A DNA stretch of 64,000 nucleotides from Phascolarctobacterium sp. ET69 (GCF_023336935.1 NZ_JAMBLR010000003.1:293587-357586), one strand, 5' to 3'; shown: positions 25,009-33,911, counted from the stretch's first letter. Notes: generated from the letters alone by a model not told the origin. A program made the numbers and translations.

Positions 25009-26565
25009 TTAAATTATTTTTGTGGTCCAGTCCTCAATGTTCCAGACGCTTGTAACCCAGTCTTCGTAAAACTCCGGCTCGTGCGATACTAAAAGCACGC
25101 TGCCCTTAAAATCAATCAGCGCGCGTTTAAGCTCGGCTTTGGCGTCAACATCGAGGTGGTTGGTAGGTTCGTCCAGCACCAGCCAGTTAACGTTTTTCAG
25201 CATCAGCTTGCACAGGCGTACTTTGGCAGCTTCGCCGCCGCTTAAAACAAATACTTTGCTGGTAATGTGTTCGTTGGTCAGCCCGCAGGCGGCAAGGGCG
25301 GCACGTACTTCGTAATTGGTCATGCCGGGGTACTCGTTCCAAACATCTTCCAGCGCGGTGTTTTCGTTCTTTTCGCGTTCTTCCTGCTCAAAATAGCCGG
25401 GTTCCAAAAACTGCCCCAGTTCTATTTTGCCGCTGATGGGCGGAATAATGCCCAAAATGGTTTTTAAAAGCGTGGTTTTGCCAAGACCGTTTACGCCGCG
25501 GATGGCGATTTTCTGTCCGCATTCGATTTTAAAGCTGACAGGGCGGGTAAGCGGCGTGTCATAGCCAAGCACCAAATCTTCGGCAACGGCAAGGTAACGG
25601 CTCGGTGTACGTGCTTCCTTAAACTGAAAATGAGCTTTGGGTTTTTCGCGCGGCTTTTCAATCATTTCCATTTTGTCCAGTTTTTTCTGGCGGCTTTTTG
25701 CCATGTTGGTTGTGGCTACGCGCGCCTTGTTGCGGGCAATAAAGTCTTCCAGCTTGGCAACTTCCTGCTGCTGGCGTTCATAAGCCGCTTCTTTCTGTGC
25801 TTTGTAAATGGCGTACATTTCCTGGAATTTGTCGTAGTTGCCGGTGTAACGGGTAAGCTCGCAGTTTTCCAGGTGGTAAATAACATTAACTACTTTATTT
25901 AAAAAGCTGATGTCGTGGCTGATTAAAATAAAGGCGTTTTCGTAGTTCTGCAAAAATTTTGTCAGCCATTCAATATGTTCAACGTCAAGATAGTTGGTAG
26001 GTTCGTCCAAAAGCAGAATGGAAGAATTTTGCAGAAGAAGCTTGGTTAAAAGCACTTTGCTGCGCTGCCCGCCGCTGAGTTCCGCTACGTCACGGTCGAG
26101 CCCTATGCTGCCAAGCCCAAGCCCGTTGGCGGTTTCTTCAATTTTGCTGTCCAGCGAATAAAAACCGCCGTGTTCCAGCTCGGTTTGTATTTCACCGACG
26201 GTTTCCATCATTTTGTCCATTTCTTCGGGAGTCGCGTCGCCCATTTTTTCGTACAGCTCCAGCATTTCGGCTTCCATTTTATACATGCCGTCAAAAGCGG
26301 TGCGCAGCACTTCGCGGATAGTCATGCCCTTTTGCAGCGTGCTCTGCTGGTCAAGGTAGCCCACGGTTACTTTGCCGGGCCATTCCACTTTGCCTTCATC
26401 CGGCAGCGTATGGCCGGTAACAATGTTTAAAAAGGTAGATTTGCCTTCGCCGTTGGCGCCGACAAGACCTACATGCTCGCCGCGCATTAATTTAAAAGAC
26501 ACATTCTCCAGAATCTGGCGGCCGCCAAAAGAATGTGATACGTTGGTAACATTTAAATAGCTCAC
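25009..26565 (-). CDS. ABC-F family ATPase
   Basis: 518 aa with two ABC domains and no membrane segment: Walker A VGANGEGKST (35-44) and RGVNGLGKTT (near 355), signatures LSGGQRSK and LSGGEAAK, Walker B LLLDEPTNYLD and LVLDEPTNHLD. A charged linker of about 80 residues (QKEAAYERQQQEVAKLEDF onward) corresponds to the P-site tRNA interaction motif. ABC-F proteins act on ribosomes (translation factors or antibiotic protection), not in transport. Which subgroup this is cannot be told; a housekeeping YkpA/YbiT-like factor is most likely. The start at 26565 has GAAAGGA upstream. Confidence 0.9.
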   Translation of the reverse strand: MSYLNVTNVSHSFGGRQILENVSFKLMRGEHVGLVGANGEGKSTFLNIVTGHTLPDEGKVEWPGKVTVGYLDQQSTLQKGMTIREVLRTAFDGMYKMEAEMLELYEKMGDATPEEMDKMMETVGEIQTELEHGGFYSLDSKIEETANGLGLGSIGLDRDVAELSGGQRSKVLLTKLLLQNSSILLLDEPTNYLDVEHIEWLTKFLQNYENAFILISHDISFLNKVVNVIYHLENCELTRYTGNYDKFQEMYAIYKAQKEAAYERQQQEVAKLEDFIARNKARVATTNMAKSRQKKLDKMEMIEKPREKPKAHFQFKEARTPSRYLAVAEDLVLGYDTPLTRPVSFKIECGQKIAIRGVNGLGKTTLLKTILGIIPPISGKIELGQFLEPGYFEQEEREKNENTALEDVWNEYPGMTNYEVRAALAACGLTNEHITSKVFVLSGGEAAKVRLCKLMLKNVNWLVLDEPTNHLDVDAKAELKRALIDFKGSVLLVSHEPEFYEDWVTSVWNIEDWTTKII

Positions 26566-26686
26566 GGTTTCGTCCTTTCTTTAAATAGCGATATGCACAA
26601 TTTTATAATAAAAGCAGGCTTTTTGCAAAGGATTTTTAGTGCCGGCGCAGAATATAACAAATATTTAACGAAAGAAGGTTGAGAAG

Positions 26687-27154
26687 ATGATATTTGGACA
26701 TAAAAACGATATTGAAAAACTGCTTCCTTATGTAGGCGAAGACCTCCGCAAAGCGCTGGAATATCTGGCAGCTACTGATTTCAGCAAAGTTGCGGATGGC
26801 AGATATGTGCTGGACGGCGAAAAAATGTATGCCAATGTTGAAAACTACACCACGGCAGACCGCAGCACCAAAAAGCCGGAAGCGCACAACAAATATATAG
26901 ATGTGCAGTACCTTGGCAAAGGAACGGAAAAGATTTATTTTGCGCCGCGCACTGCTGATGTAAAAATAGTTGAGGATTATGCAGAGAAACGCGACCTGCT
27001 GTTTTTTGAAAACATTGAAGAAAATGACTATGTTGTTTTAAACGCAGGCGACTTTGCAGTGCTGTTTCCGTGGGAGCTGCACCGCCCCGGCTGCAATGTG
27101 GAAAATGAGCCTTCGGCAGTGCAGAAAATAGTTGTAAAAATTGCTGTAAAATAA
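26687..27154 (+). CDS. YhcH/YjgK/YiaL (DUF386) family protein
   Basis: 155 aa, full length for the family. The cupin-like fold is signalled by EAHNKYIDVQYLGKGTEKIYFAP and the metal-type motif FPWELHRPGC near the C-terminus. Members are linked to sialic acid, galactoside or other sugar catabolism, but there is no sugar operon here, so the substrate is unknown. ATG 26687 follows GAAGGTTGAGAAG. The tRNA promoter lies directly downstream. Confidence 0.88.
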   Translation: MIFGHKNDIEKLLPYVGEDLRKALEYLAATDFSKVADGRYVLDGEKMYANVENYTTADRSTKKPEAHNKYIDVQYLGKGTEKIYFAPRTADVKIVEDYAEKRDLLFFENIEENDYVVLNAGDFAVLFPWELHRPGCNVENEPSAVQKIVVKIAVK

Positions 27155-27179
27155 TTTTAAAAAATTTTTAAAAAAAGTG

Positions 27180-27208
27180 TTGACAAGAACGCATTAAAAA
27201 CGTATAAT
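27180..27208 (+). promoter_or_regulatory. Consensus promoter of the tRNA cluster
   Basis: TTGACA (27180-27185), 17 bp, TATAAT (27203-27208): perfect consensus, 29 bp ahead of tRNA-Asn. Confidence 0.9.
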
Positions 27209-27237
27209 AGCATATGTGGTCAGCACCACAGTGAAAT

Positions 27238-27313
27238 TCCCCGATAGTTCAGCCGGTAGAACACCTGACTGTTAATCAGGGCGTCGTAGGTTCGAGTCCT
27301 ACTCGGGGAGCCA
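27238..27313 (+). tRNA. tRNA-Asn (GTT)
   Basis: Acceptor TCCCCGA/TCGGGGA, anticodon GTT at 27271-27273 in loop CTGTTAA, T-arm GGTTCGAGTCC, and encoded CCA. Start 27238 comes from the acceptor stem pairing. First gene of a three-tRNA transcript. Confidence 0.95.
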
Positions 27314-27316
27314 CCT

Positions 27317-27391
27317 GGCCGGTTGGTCAAGCGGTTAAGACACCGCCCTTTCACGGCGGTATCGGGGGTTCGATTCCCCCACCGGTCACCA
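27317..27391 (+). tRNA. tRNA-Glu (TTC)
   Basis: Acceptor GGCCGGT/ACCGGTC (one G-U), anticodon loop CTTTCAC with anticodon TTC, T-arm GGTTCGATTCC, and CCA encoded. Three bases separate it from tRNA-Asn. Confidence 0.95.
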
Positions 27392-27394
27392 TTC

Positions 27395-27470
27395 GGGCGC
27401 TTAGCTCAGCTGGGAGAGCGTCTGCCTTACAAGCAGAATGTCAGCGGTTCGATCCCGTTAGCGCCCACCA
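27395..27470 (+). tRNA. tRNA-Val (TAC)
   Basis: Acceptor GGGCGCT/AGCGCCC, anticodon loop CTTACAA with TAC, T-arm GGTTCGATCCC, and CCA encoded. Last gene of the cluster. Confidence 0.95.
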
Positions 27471-27479
27471 TGTAAAATC

Positions 27480-27509
27480 AGCAGTCTTCAAACGAAGGCT
27501 GCTTTTTTT
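27480..27509 (+). terminator. tRNA operon terminator
   Basis: A 10-bp stem (27480-27489 with 27494-27503) and a run of seven T. Confidence 0.9.
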
Positions 27510-27524
27510 ATTTCTGCATACTAA

Positions 27525-27554
27525 AAAACGCCAAAGCAGCTGCTTTGGCGTTTT
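27525..27554 (-). terminator. Terminator of the MBL hydrolase gene
   Basis: A palindrome of 14+ bp (AAAACGCCAAAGCA and its complement), symmetric, so it acts in both directions. Confidence 0.85.
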
Positions 27555-27572
27555 GCCCATCAATATTAAACT

Positions 27573-28259
27573 TTATTCCAGTTCAATGCTTTCGCCGGGT
27601 TTTACAATCAGTACTTTGGCGCTGCCGTCAGCTTCCACTTTGGCTTTGTAGGCTTCGGGGTCCTGGGCAATCAGCGGCCAGGTGTTGTAATGGATAGGAA
27701 TAACGTATTTTGCTTTTAAAAATTCTGCGGCAATGGCAGCATCGGCGGGGCCCATGGTAAAGTTGTCGCCGATAGGCAGTACGGCGTAATCAAACGGGTC
27801 AAGGCGCTGCAAAAGCTGCATATCGCTGTAAAGCGCGGTGTCGCCGGCAAAGTACAGTTTGGTGCCGTAAAAATCTACAATAAAGCCGCAGGCATGGCCG
27901 CCTGCTACGCCGCTGCCGTGGAAGGCAGGCGTAATGCGTACATGGCCAAAATCAAATTTATGGGTGCCGCCAAGGTGCATACCGTGTGCTTTAACACCGG
28001 CTTCACCGGCAAGGCCGCAAACTTCTGCGGTAGAAATTACCGTGGCATCGCAGGCTTTGGCAATTTCAAAAGCGCTGCCGATATGGTCGAAATGTGCATG
28101 GGAAATTAAAATATATTCTACATTCAGGCCCTTTAAGGCTTCGGTGTCGCCCGGTTTAAATTTGGGGCATCCTTCCAGATACGGGTCGAAAATAATGTTG
28201 TGGCCTTCGTGGCACAGCATAAAGCAGGCATGGTTAATATACTTAAAAGTGGTTGACAA
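27573..28259 (-). CDS. UPF0173-type metallo-beta-lactamase fold hydrolase
   Basis: 228 aa, small MBL-fold metal hydrolase. Motifs are SHAHFDHIG (HxHxDH, near 55-63), an AFHGSGVAGGHACG stretch, FAGDTALY and a final IPIHYNTWP. TTG 28259 is preferred because AAAGGAG lies 9 nt upstream; ATG 28268 would sit directly on that site. Its own TATAAT lies near 28290. The family is widespread and its substrate unknown. Confidence 0.87.
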   Translation of the reverse strand: MSTTFKYINHACFMLCHEGHNIIFDPYLEGCPKFKPGDTEALKGLNVEYILISHAHFDHIGSAFEIAKACDATVISTAEVCGLAGEAGVKAHGMHLGGTHKFDFGHVRITPAFHGSGVAGGHACGFIVDFYGTKLYFAGDTALYSDMQLLQRLDPFDYAVLPIGDNFTMGPADAAIAAEFLKAKYVIPIHYNTWPLIAQDPEAYKAKVEADGSAKVLIVKPGESIELE

Positions 28260-28355
28260 AGTAATCATCTCCTTTTTCATATGCTTGTTTTTATTATAAC
28301 ACATCTCTTTTAATTATAGTAATTGTGAATTGTAATGAAACAAAAGTAAAACGCC

Positions 28356-28385
28356 TTTACAGTTTGCCCGTGCATGATGTAAAAT
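28356..28385 (+). promoter_or_regulatory. Promoter of the glucosaminidase gene
   Basis: TTTACA (28356-28361), 18 bp, TAAAAT (28380-28385), 55 bp ahead of the start. Confidence 0.55.
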
Positions 28386-28440
28386 TTATTTGTATATTTG
28401 CAGTTAATTAAAATTTTTAATACAGGCAAGGAGAATGAAT

Positions 28441-29421
28441 GTGAAATTAAAAAAACGTACCATGACAGCGGTTGCCATTGCATGCTTAACGGCTTTTGCA
28501 GCCAATGCCCAGGCCTCGCCGCGTGCCGTAACAGTTCCTAAAAACGCCAAAAGCACGGTTGCAACGGCAGCGGCTAAAATAATAAAAAACAATTTAAAAA
28601 AGGGCAAGTCTGCCAAAGCAGATGATAAAACCATTTCTTCAAAAAGCGTTACAATGCCAAACGCAGCGGCTAAAAAAACTACTGCGGCCCAGCGGGCAAG
28701 AAAACCGGCGGCAAAAGTAAACATGGCGGGGCTGCCTAAGGATTATAAAAAAATAGGTATTTTTGGCGAGGCCAAAGCAACGCAGGAGCAGGCTGCCGCA
28801 CTTATTTACCTTAATAATACCGACCCGCAGCTGAACTGCTCCGTTGATGAGCTGGTTGATTTGTACTGGACTGAGGCCGGGCGCGAAGGCGTGCGTGAAG
28901 ACATTGCGCTGGCGCAGGCCATTATTGAAACCGGCTTTTTCAGCTTTACCGGCGATGTAAAACCGGAACAGAATAATTATTGCGGGCTTGGCACAACCGG
29001 CGGCGGTGTGGAAGGCGAATATTTTGACGAGCCGGAAATCGGCGTGCGCGCGCACATTCAGCATTTGCTTGCCTATACTACCAAAAAGCACCCTTCAACA
29101 GATATTGTTGACCCGCGTTATGAACTGGCACATGCCATCCGTATGGAACGCGGCATAGTTGACAAATGGTCGGGCCTTAACGGCACCTGGGCTATGGGCA
29201 GCCAGTACTGCGAAAAAATTATGCGTATTTACCAGAGCATGCTTACTTTAAGCGATAAGGATTTAAAAGAAGCGGAAAAAGCCAAGGCCGAATATCTGAA
29301 AAATTATATGGGCAGCCATAAAGACGAGGACAAGAAAGACAAGAAGGATAAGGAAACCAAGCCGGAACGCAAGCTGACGATGCGTGAACGCGTAGAAAAG
29401 ATTTTGAGAGAAGGAAGGTGA
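28441..29421 (+). CDS. Secreted glucosaminidase-domain cell wall hydrolase
   Basis: 326 aa: a signal peptide (MKLKKRTMTAVAIACLTAFAANAQA), a long Lys/Ala-rich linker (about 30-95), then a mannosyl-glycoprotein endo-beta-N-acetylglucosaminidase domain (LytG-like) with catalytic Glu in LAQAIIETGFF and the downstream YCGLGTTGGG and GVRAHIQHLLAY pattern. A charged C-terminal tail contains KDEDKKDKKDKETKPE. It is expected to cut peptidoglycan glycan strands during growth or division. GTG 28441 has AAGGAG at 7 nt, better than ATG 28435, which touches the site. Four bases separate it from trmL. Confidence 0.88.
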   Translation: MKLKKRTMTAVAIACLTAFAANAQASPRAVTVPKNAKSTVATAAAKIIKNNLKKGKSAKADDKTISSKSVTMPNAAAKKTTAAQRARKPAAKVNMAGLPKDYKKIGIFGEAKATQEQAAALIYLNNTDPQLNCSVDELVDLYWTEAGREGVREDIALAQAIIETGFFSFTGDVKPEQNNYCGLGTTGGGVEGEYFDEPEIGVRAHIQHLLAYTTKKHPSTDIVDPRYELAHAIRMERGIVDKWSGLNGTWAMGSQYCEKIMRIYQSMLTLSDKDLKEAEKAKAEYLKNYMGSHKDEDKKDKKDKETKPERKLTMRERVEKILREGR

Positions 29422-29425
29422 TTTA

Positions 29426-29890
29426 ATGCATATCGTATTGGTTGAGCCGGAAATACCGGGCAATACAGGCAATATTGCGCGCCTGTGCGCAGCTACGGGC
29501 TGCCATCTGCACCTGGTGCGCCCGCTCGGTTTTTCTGTTGAAGATAAATATTTAAAACGTGCCGGGCTGGATTACTGGCATTTGGTTGATATTCATTATT
29601 ATGACAGCGTATACGAAGTTTTGGAAAAATATAAGGACAACCCGCGTTATTTACTGACGACGAAGGCTCACAAGCGTTATACGGATGTGCAGTACGCGCC
29701 GGACAGCCTGCTTATTTTTGGCAAAGAAACGGCAGGGCTGCCGGAAAAACTGCGCAATGAGTACGCTGACTGCTGCGTGCGCATACCGATGATTGCCGAA
29801 GCAAGAAGCCTGAACCTTTCCAATTCGGTAGCGGTTGTGGCATATGAGGCTTTGCGCCAGCAGCCTGATTTTGGCGGGCTGATTGTTTAA
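29426..29890 (+). CDS. trmL: tRNA (cytidine/uridine-34-2'-O)-methyltransferase
   Basis: 154 aa SPOUT methyltransferase that methylates the ribose of the wobble base in some tRNA-Leu. Motifs: VEPEIPGNTGNIARLCAATG at the N-terminus, LIFGKETAGLPE and RIPMIAEARSLNLSNSVAVV at the C-terminal trefoil knot. ATG 29426 has GGAAGGTGA upstream. It begins a compact run with queD and the folate genes. Confidence 0.94.
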   Translation: MHIVLVEPEIPGNTGNIARLCAATGCHLHLVRPLGFSVEDKYLKRAGLDYWHLVDIHYYDSVYEVLEKYKDNPRYLLTTKAHKRYTDVQYAPDSLLIFGKETAGLPEKLRNEYADCCVRIPMIAEARSLNLSNSVAVVAYEALRQQPDFGGLIV

Positions 29891-29900
29891 CGGAGGATAT

Positions 29901-30260
29901 ATGATAGTTTTAAAAGAATTTGAATTTGACGCGGCGCATTACCTGCCGGAATATAACGGCAAGTGCGAAAGGCTGCACGGACATACTTATAAACTGGTGG
30001 TTAAGGTACAGGGCACGCCCGACCATGAAGGTATGGTTATTGACTTTATCCGCCTTAAAAACATTGTAAAAGAAAACGTGCTGGTGCATCTGGACCATGC
30101 CTGCATTAATGATATTCTGCCGCAGCCCTCGGCAGAAAACATCAGCATATGGGTATGGAACAAACTGAAAGATTTGCTGCACGGCGATAATTATAATTTA
30201 TATGAAGTTGAAGTTTGGGAAACCAAAACAAGCGGCTGCATTTACAGGGGTGATTTATAA
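29901..30260 (+). CDS. queD: QueD-like 6-pyruvoyl/6-carboxytetrahydropterin synthase, probable dual-function PTPS-I/III
   Basis: 119 aa tunnel-fold enzyme that acts on 7,8-dihydroneopterin triphosphate. Zinc ligands are H13 and HGH (26-28). The catalytic region reads C22-E23-R-L-H-G-H, combining the Cys of QueD (PTPS-I) with the Glu of PTPS-III, which releases 6-hydroxymethyl-dihydropterin for folate. The gene is followed directly by folE2, folP and folK with no folB, so a double role in queuosine and folate synthesis is likely (inference from motif and context). ATG 29901 has GGAGGA; the stop overlaps folE2 (TAATG). Confidence 0.9.
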   Translation: MIVLKEFEFDAAHYLPEYNGKCERLHGHTYKLVVKVQGTPDHEGMVIDFIRLKNIVKENVLVHLDHACINDILPQPSAENISIWVWNKLKDLLHGDNYNLYEVEVWETKTSGCIYRGDL

Positions 30261-31030
30261 TGAAAGATGTACAGTCTCAAACTGATATGCGCCGCATACC
30301 TCTTAAGCATGTAGGCATCAAAAATCTGCGCTGGCCCGTTATTTTAAAGGATAAAGAGCAGGGCGAGCAGCACAGCGTGGCAACCATCAGCCTGGCGGTG
30401 GATTTGCCGCACGAAATACGCGGAACGCATATGAGCCGCTTTGTGGAATGCATGCAGACTGTTGGCGCCATCAGCCCCACAGGGCTTGAAGAAGTGCTTG
30501 ACAAGCTGAAAGAGCATTTGCAGGCAGAAAAAGCCTTTATTCAAATGGAATTTCCGTATTTTATTTATAAAACTTCGCCGGTAACGGGGCAGCGCGCGCC
30601 GATGGATTTAAACTGCGTGCTGACGGCAGAAAAGAAAGACGAGTTTAAACTGCGCATTATGGCAGAAGTGCCGGTGCAGACTTTATGCCCGTGCAGCAAG
30701 GAAATAAGCGACTACGGCGCGCATAACCAGCGTGCGCTGGCGCGGATTGAAATTGAAGCTGACGGCCTTGTCTGGATTGAAGAGTTGGCAGAAATGGCAG
30801 ATGCAGGGGCAAGCGCGCCCGTGTACAGCCTTTTAAAACGCCCGGACGAAAAATTTGTAACAGAAAAGGCTTACGATAACCCGCGTTTTGTTGAAGATGC
30901 CGTGCGTGAAATTGCTTTGCGCCTGGAGGCTGACAAACGCATTAAATGGTATGAAGTAACGGTAGAAAGCATTGAGAGCATCCACAACCATAATGCTTTT
31001 GCCTGCGTGGAGAAAGGCTGGCAGGCATGA
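30260..31030 (+). CDS. folE2: GTP cyclohydrolase IB
   Basis: 256 aa of the FolE2 (type IB) family, making 7,8-dihydroneopterin triphosphate from GTP for folate and queuosine. The family pattern MSRFVECM, the metal-ligand region with conserved Cys in VPVQTLCPCSKEISDYGAHNQR and the C-terminal ESIHNHNAFA are present. FolE2 uses other metals than zinc and is favoured under zinc limitation. ATG overlaps the queD stop; it feeds the QueD-like enzyme encoded just upstream. Confidence 0.95.
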   Translation: MKDVQSQTDMRRIPLKHVGIKNLRWPVILKDKEQGEQHSVATISLAVDLPHEIRGTHMSRFVECMQTVGAISPTGLEEVLDKLKEHLQAEKAFIQMEFPYFIYKTSPVTGQRAPMDLNCVLTAEKKDEFKLRIMAEVPVQTLCPCSKEISDYGAHNQRALARIEIEADGLVWIEELAEMADAGASAPVYSLLKRPDEKFVTEKAYDNPRFVEDAVREIALRLEADKRIKWYEVTVESIESIHNHNAFACVEKGWQA

Positions 31031-32211
31031 TTATTAAACTTAACGAACATAACCTTGTACATGAAATTGCCGCGCTGGGGGTGCATCCTGCCAGCGTTGG
31101 CATTTTTACGTCCAAAAGCAGAATTATTCCCTTAAAAATTACGGCGGTGCGTACACCGGCTGCCAATATTTTAAAGCAGGAAATGCTGGCTGCCGGCGGC
31201 GACTGTGCTGTTCCGGCAAACTGCATTTTAAACAATACGGAGCGCATGGATGTTGTTTTGCTTGGTACGGTTAAGCATTACCGCATTCTGGCGCGCAAGC
31301 TGGCGCAGATGAACTTTTTCGGGCTGGCAGCGCTGCAAAAGGAACTGCAAACTTTTCTTGCCGGGCAGCAGCCTGTAACAGTTTTGTCGGACGGCAGAAA
31401 AATTACTTACGAAAAAATGCGCATTATGGGCATTTTAAATGTAACGCCCGATTCGTTTTACAGCGGTTCGCGCTTAAGCGGCGAAGATGCTGTATTGCAA
31501 AAGGCGGAGCAAATGCTGAATGACGGCGCGGAAATTTTGGATATAGGCGGCGAAAGTACGCGCCCGGGCAGTGATGCAGTAACCGAAGAAGAAGAAGTGC
31601 GCCGCGTTGTGCCTGCAATAACGGCAATAAAAAAACGCTTTCCGCACAGCATTGTTTCCATTGATACGTATCATGCGCTTACGGCGCAGGAAGCCGTTAA
31701 CGCCGGAGCCGATATTATTAACGACGTTACGGCGCTGACCGGTGATGAGCGGATGGCGGAAGTTGCGGCTGCTGCCAAGGTGCCGGTAATTTTAATGCAT
31801 ATGCGCGGCACGCCTAAAAACATGCAGCAGCAGTGTGAATATACCAATGTTGTAACGGAAGTGGCGGCTTATTTAAAACAGCGCGCAGAAGAACTTTCGG
31901 AGCTTGGCATAGACGCCGGTAAAATTATTTTAGACCCCGGCATCGGCTTTGCCAAAAATACGGAGCAGAACCTTGCGCTGCTGCAAGGTCTGAACGCTCT
32001 TACGGGGCTTGGCTATCCGGTACTTTTAGCGGCTTCGCGCAAAACAGTTATCGGCGAAACGCTGGGCGGGCTGCCGCCGCAGGAAAGGCTTGAAGGAACG
32101 ATTGCTTTAAGCTGCCAGGCCGTGTATGCCGGTGCGCAAATGGTGCGCGTGCACGACGTTAAGGAAAACGTGCGCACTGTGCGGATGCTGGAGGCGGTTT
32201 TATGCAGGTAA
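31027..32211 (+). CDS. folP: Dihydropteroate synthase with N-terminal extension
   Basis: 394 aa, roughly 120 longer than standard DHPS. The C-terminal 270 residues are a TIM barrel with MGILNVTPDSFYSGSR, the pterin motif DIGGESTRPGSDAV, SIDTYHALTAQEA and a final VRVHDVKENV. It joins hydroxymethyl-dihydropterin diphosphate with p-aminobenzoate. The first ~120 residues form a separate alpha/beta domain (CILNNTERMDVVLLGTVKHY) also seen in some clostridial DHPS proteins; its role is unknown. The start overlaps folE2 (ATGA). Confidence 0.93.
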   Translation: MIIKLNEHNLVHEIAALGVHPASVGIFTSKSRIIPLKITAVRTPAANILKQEMLAAGGDCAVPANCILNNTERMDVVLLGTVKHYRILARKLAQMNFFGLAALQKELQTFLAGQQPVTVLSDGRKITYEKMRIMGILNVTPDSFYSGSRLSGEDAVLQKAEQMLNDGAEILDIGGESTRPGSDAVTEEEEVRRVVPAITAIKKRFPHSIVSIDTYHALTAQEAVNAGADIINDVTALTGDERMAEVAAAAKVPVILMHMRGTPKNMQQQCEYTNVVTEVAAYLKQRAEELSELGIDAGKIILDPGIGFAKNTEQNLALLQGLNALTGLGYPVLLAASRKTVIGETLGGLPPQERLEGTIALSCQAVYAGAQMVRVHDVKENVRTVRMLEAVLCR

Positions 32212-32684
32212 CAGCGTATGTGGCATTGGGTACAAACCTTGGCAGTTTAAGGGAAAACATTGACGGAGCATTAATGCGCCTGCGCGAAAAGGGCTTGCAG
32301 ATAACAAAGGTTTCTTCGTATATCGATACCGACCCTTATGGCGTTACCGACCAGCCGCGCTTTTTAAATGCGGTATGCGAAGTGCGGACGGAGCTTTTGC
32401 CGCGGCAGCTGCTTGAAATGCTGCTGCAAACCGAACTGGAAATGGGCAGGGTGCGCCTGCGCCGCTGGGGTGAGCGCATTATAGATTTGGATCTGATTTT
32501 TTACGGCATCGAAATTATTAACGAACCCGATTTAACCGTGCCGCATCCCGATATGCAGAACCGTGATTTTGTGCTGCGCCCGCTGGCAGAAATTGCGCCG
32601 GACAAAGTACATCCGCTTCTGCATAAAACTATCAGCCAATTATGGCAGGAATATTTGGAAAAGAAGGATACAAATGAAGTATGA
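32202..32684 (+). CDS. folK: Hydroxymethyl-dihydropterin pyrophosphokinase
   Basis: 160 aa; it pyrophosphorylates 6-hydroxymethyl-7,8-dihydropterin. Motifs: YVALGTNLGSLRENI (N-terminus), DQPRFLNAVCEV, RWGERIIDLDLIFYG and PHPDMQNRDFVLRPLAEI. The ATG overlaps folP by 10 bp, and pepT begins inside its end. Confidence 0.95.
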   Translation: MQVTAYVALGTNLGSLRENIDGALMRLREKGLQITKVSSYIDTDPYGVTDQPRFLNAVCEVRTELLPRQLLEMLLQTELEMGRVRLRRWGERIIDLDLIFYGIEIINEPDLTVPHPDMQNRDFVLRPLAEIAPDKVHPLLHKTISQLWQEYLEKKDTNEV

Positions 32685-33900
32685 ATTTAATGCGGAACAC
32701 CTTGTAAAAAGGTTTACTGCGTATGCGAAAATCAATACCGCTTCCGATGAAAGAAGCGCGCAGCTGCCAAGCAGCGAAGGCCAATGGCAGCTTGCGGAGC
32801 ATTTAAAAAACGAGCTTACGGAACTCGGCCTTGCCAATGTGCAGGTAACGGATAAATGCTATGTGCTGGCGGAACTGCCTGCCAATACAGAAGAAGCAGC
32901 GCCTGTTATCGGGCTGATTGCCCATATGGACACCAGCAGCGAGGCAAGCGGCGAAAACGTACAGGTTACCCTGCACAAAGCGTGGGACGGCAGCGATATG
33001 CAGCTTGCGCCCGGCTGCGTACTGAGCGTAAAAGAGTTTCCGGAAATGGCGGCATACCGCGGGCAGGATATTTTAACAGCCGGCGGCACAACCTTGCTTG
33101 GCGCGGACGACAAGGCCGGTATTACGGCAATAGTAAGTGCCTGTGAATATCTTTTGCAGCACCCGGAAATTAAGCATGGCAAAGTTTTGCTGGCCTTTAC
33201 TCCGGATGAAGAAATAGGCTGCGGTACGGACGGTTTTCCGTTAGCTGATTTTAAGGCTGATTTTGCCTATACTGTGGACGGCGGCGCGTTGGGTGAACTT
33301 AATTACGAAACCTTTAACGCCTGCAATGCCAAAGTAATTTTTAACGGCGTATCCGTACATCCCGGCAGCGCCAAAAACAAAATGCGTAATGCCGTAACTA
33401 TGGCCGCGGAATGGCAGCTTGCCCTGCCGCAGGGAGAAAAACCGGAATATACAGACGGTTACGAAGGTTTTTACCACTGCCTGCGCATTGAAGGCGGCAC
33501 CGACCGCGTGGAACTGGATATGATTTTGCGCGACCACGATAAGAACATTCTGGCAAAACGCAAACAGCTTTTGCTGGATTTGGCAGAGTTTATGAATAAC
33601 AAATATGGTGCCGGCAGCGTGGAATGCAGCTTGCAGGATATGTACTGCAACATGAAGGAATATATAACGCCGGTGTTTGAAATTGTTGAGCGTGCCGAAA
33701 ACGCCATGCGCGAAGCCGGTATTGAACCGCAGCTTGTGCCTGTGCGCGGCGGTACGGATGGCTCGCGTTTATCTGAAATGGGGCTGCCCTGCCCCAATAT
33801 TTTTACCGGCGGGCATAATTTCCACGGGCGCTACGAATATCTGCCGGTGCCTTCGCTTGTAAAATGCACCGAAGTTTTGCTGAATATTGTAAAGCTGTAA
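32674..33900 (+). CDS. pepT: Peptidase T (tripeptide aminopeptidase)
   Basis: 408 aa M20-family zinc peptidase that removes N-terminal residues from tripeptides. Metal and catalytic motifs: LIAHMDTSSEASG (HxD), LLGADDKAGI, FTPDEEIGCG and RGGTDGSRLSEMG with ITGGHN-like FTGGHNFHG. ATG 32674 lies within the folK end and follows AAGGA. The extra upstream opening to 32563 is only folK read out of frame. A terminator at 33912 closes the operon. Confidence 0.94.
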   Translation: MKYEFNAEHLVKRFTAYAKINTASDERSAQLPSSEGQWQLAEHLKNELTELGLANVQVTDKCYVLAELPANTEEAAPVIGLIAHMDTSSEASGENVQVTLHKAWDGSDMQLAPGCVLSVKEFPEMAAYRGQDILTAGGTTLLGADDKAGITAIVSACEYLLQHPEIKHGKVLLAFTPDEEIGCGTDGFPLADFKADFAYTVDGGALGELNYETFNACNAKVIFNGVSVHPGSAKNKMRNAVTMAAEWQLALPQGEKPEYTDGYEGFYHCLRIEGGTDRVELDMILRDHDKNILAKRKQLLLDLAEFMNNKYGAGSVECSLQDMYCNMKEYITPVFEIVERAENAMREAGIEPQLVPVRGGTDGSRLSEMGLPCPNIFTGGHNFHGRYEYLPVPSLVKCTEVLLNIVKL

Positions 33901-33911
33901 TGCTTACACCT

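Noticed and set aside
29901..30260. Plain QueD with only a queuosine role
   Set aside because: The Cys-Glu-x-x-His-Gly-His motif and the folE2-folP-folK neighbours without folB favour a dual role.
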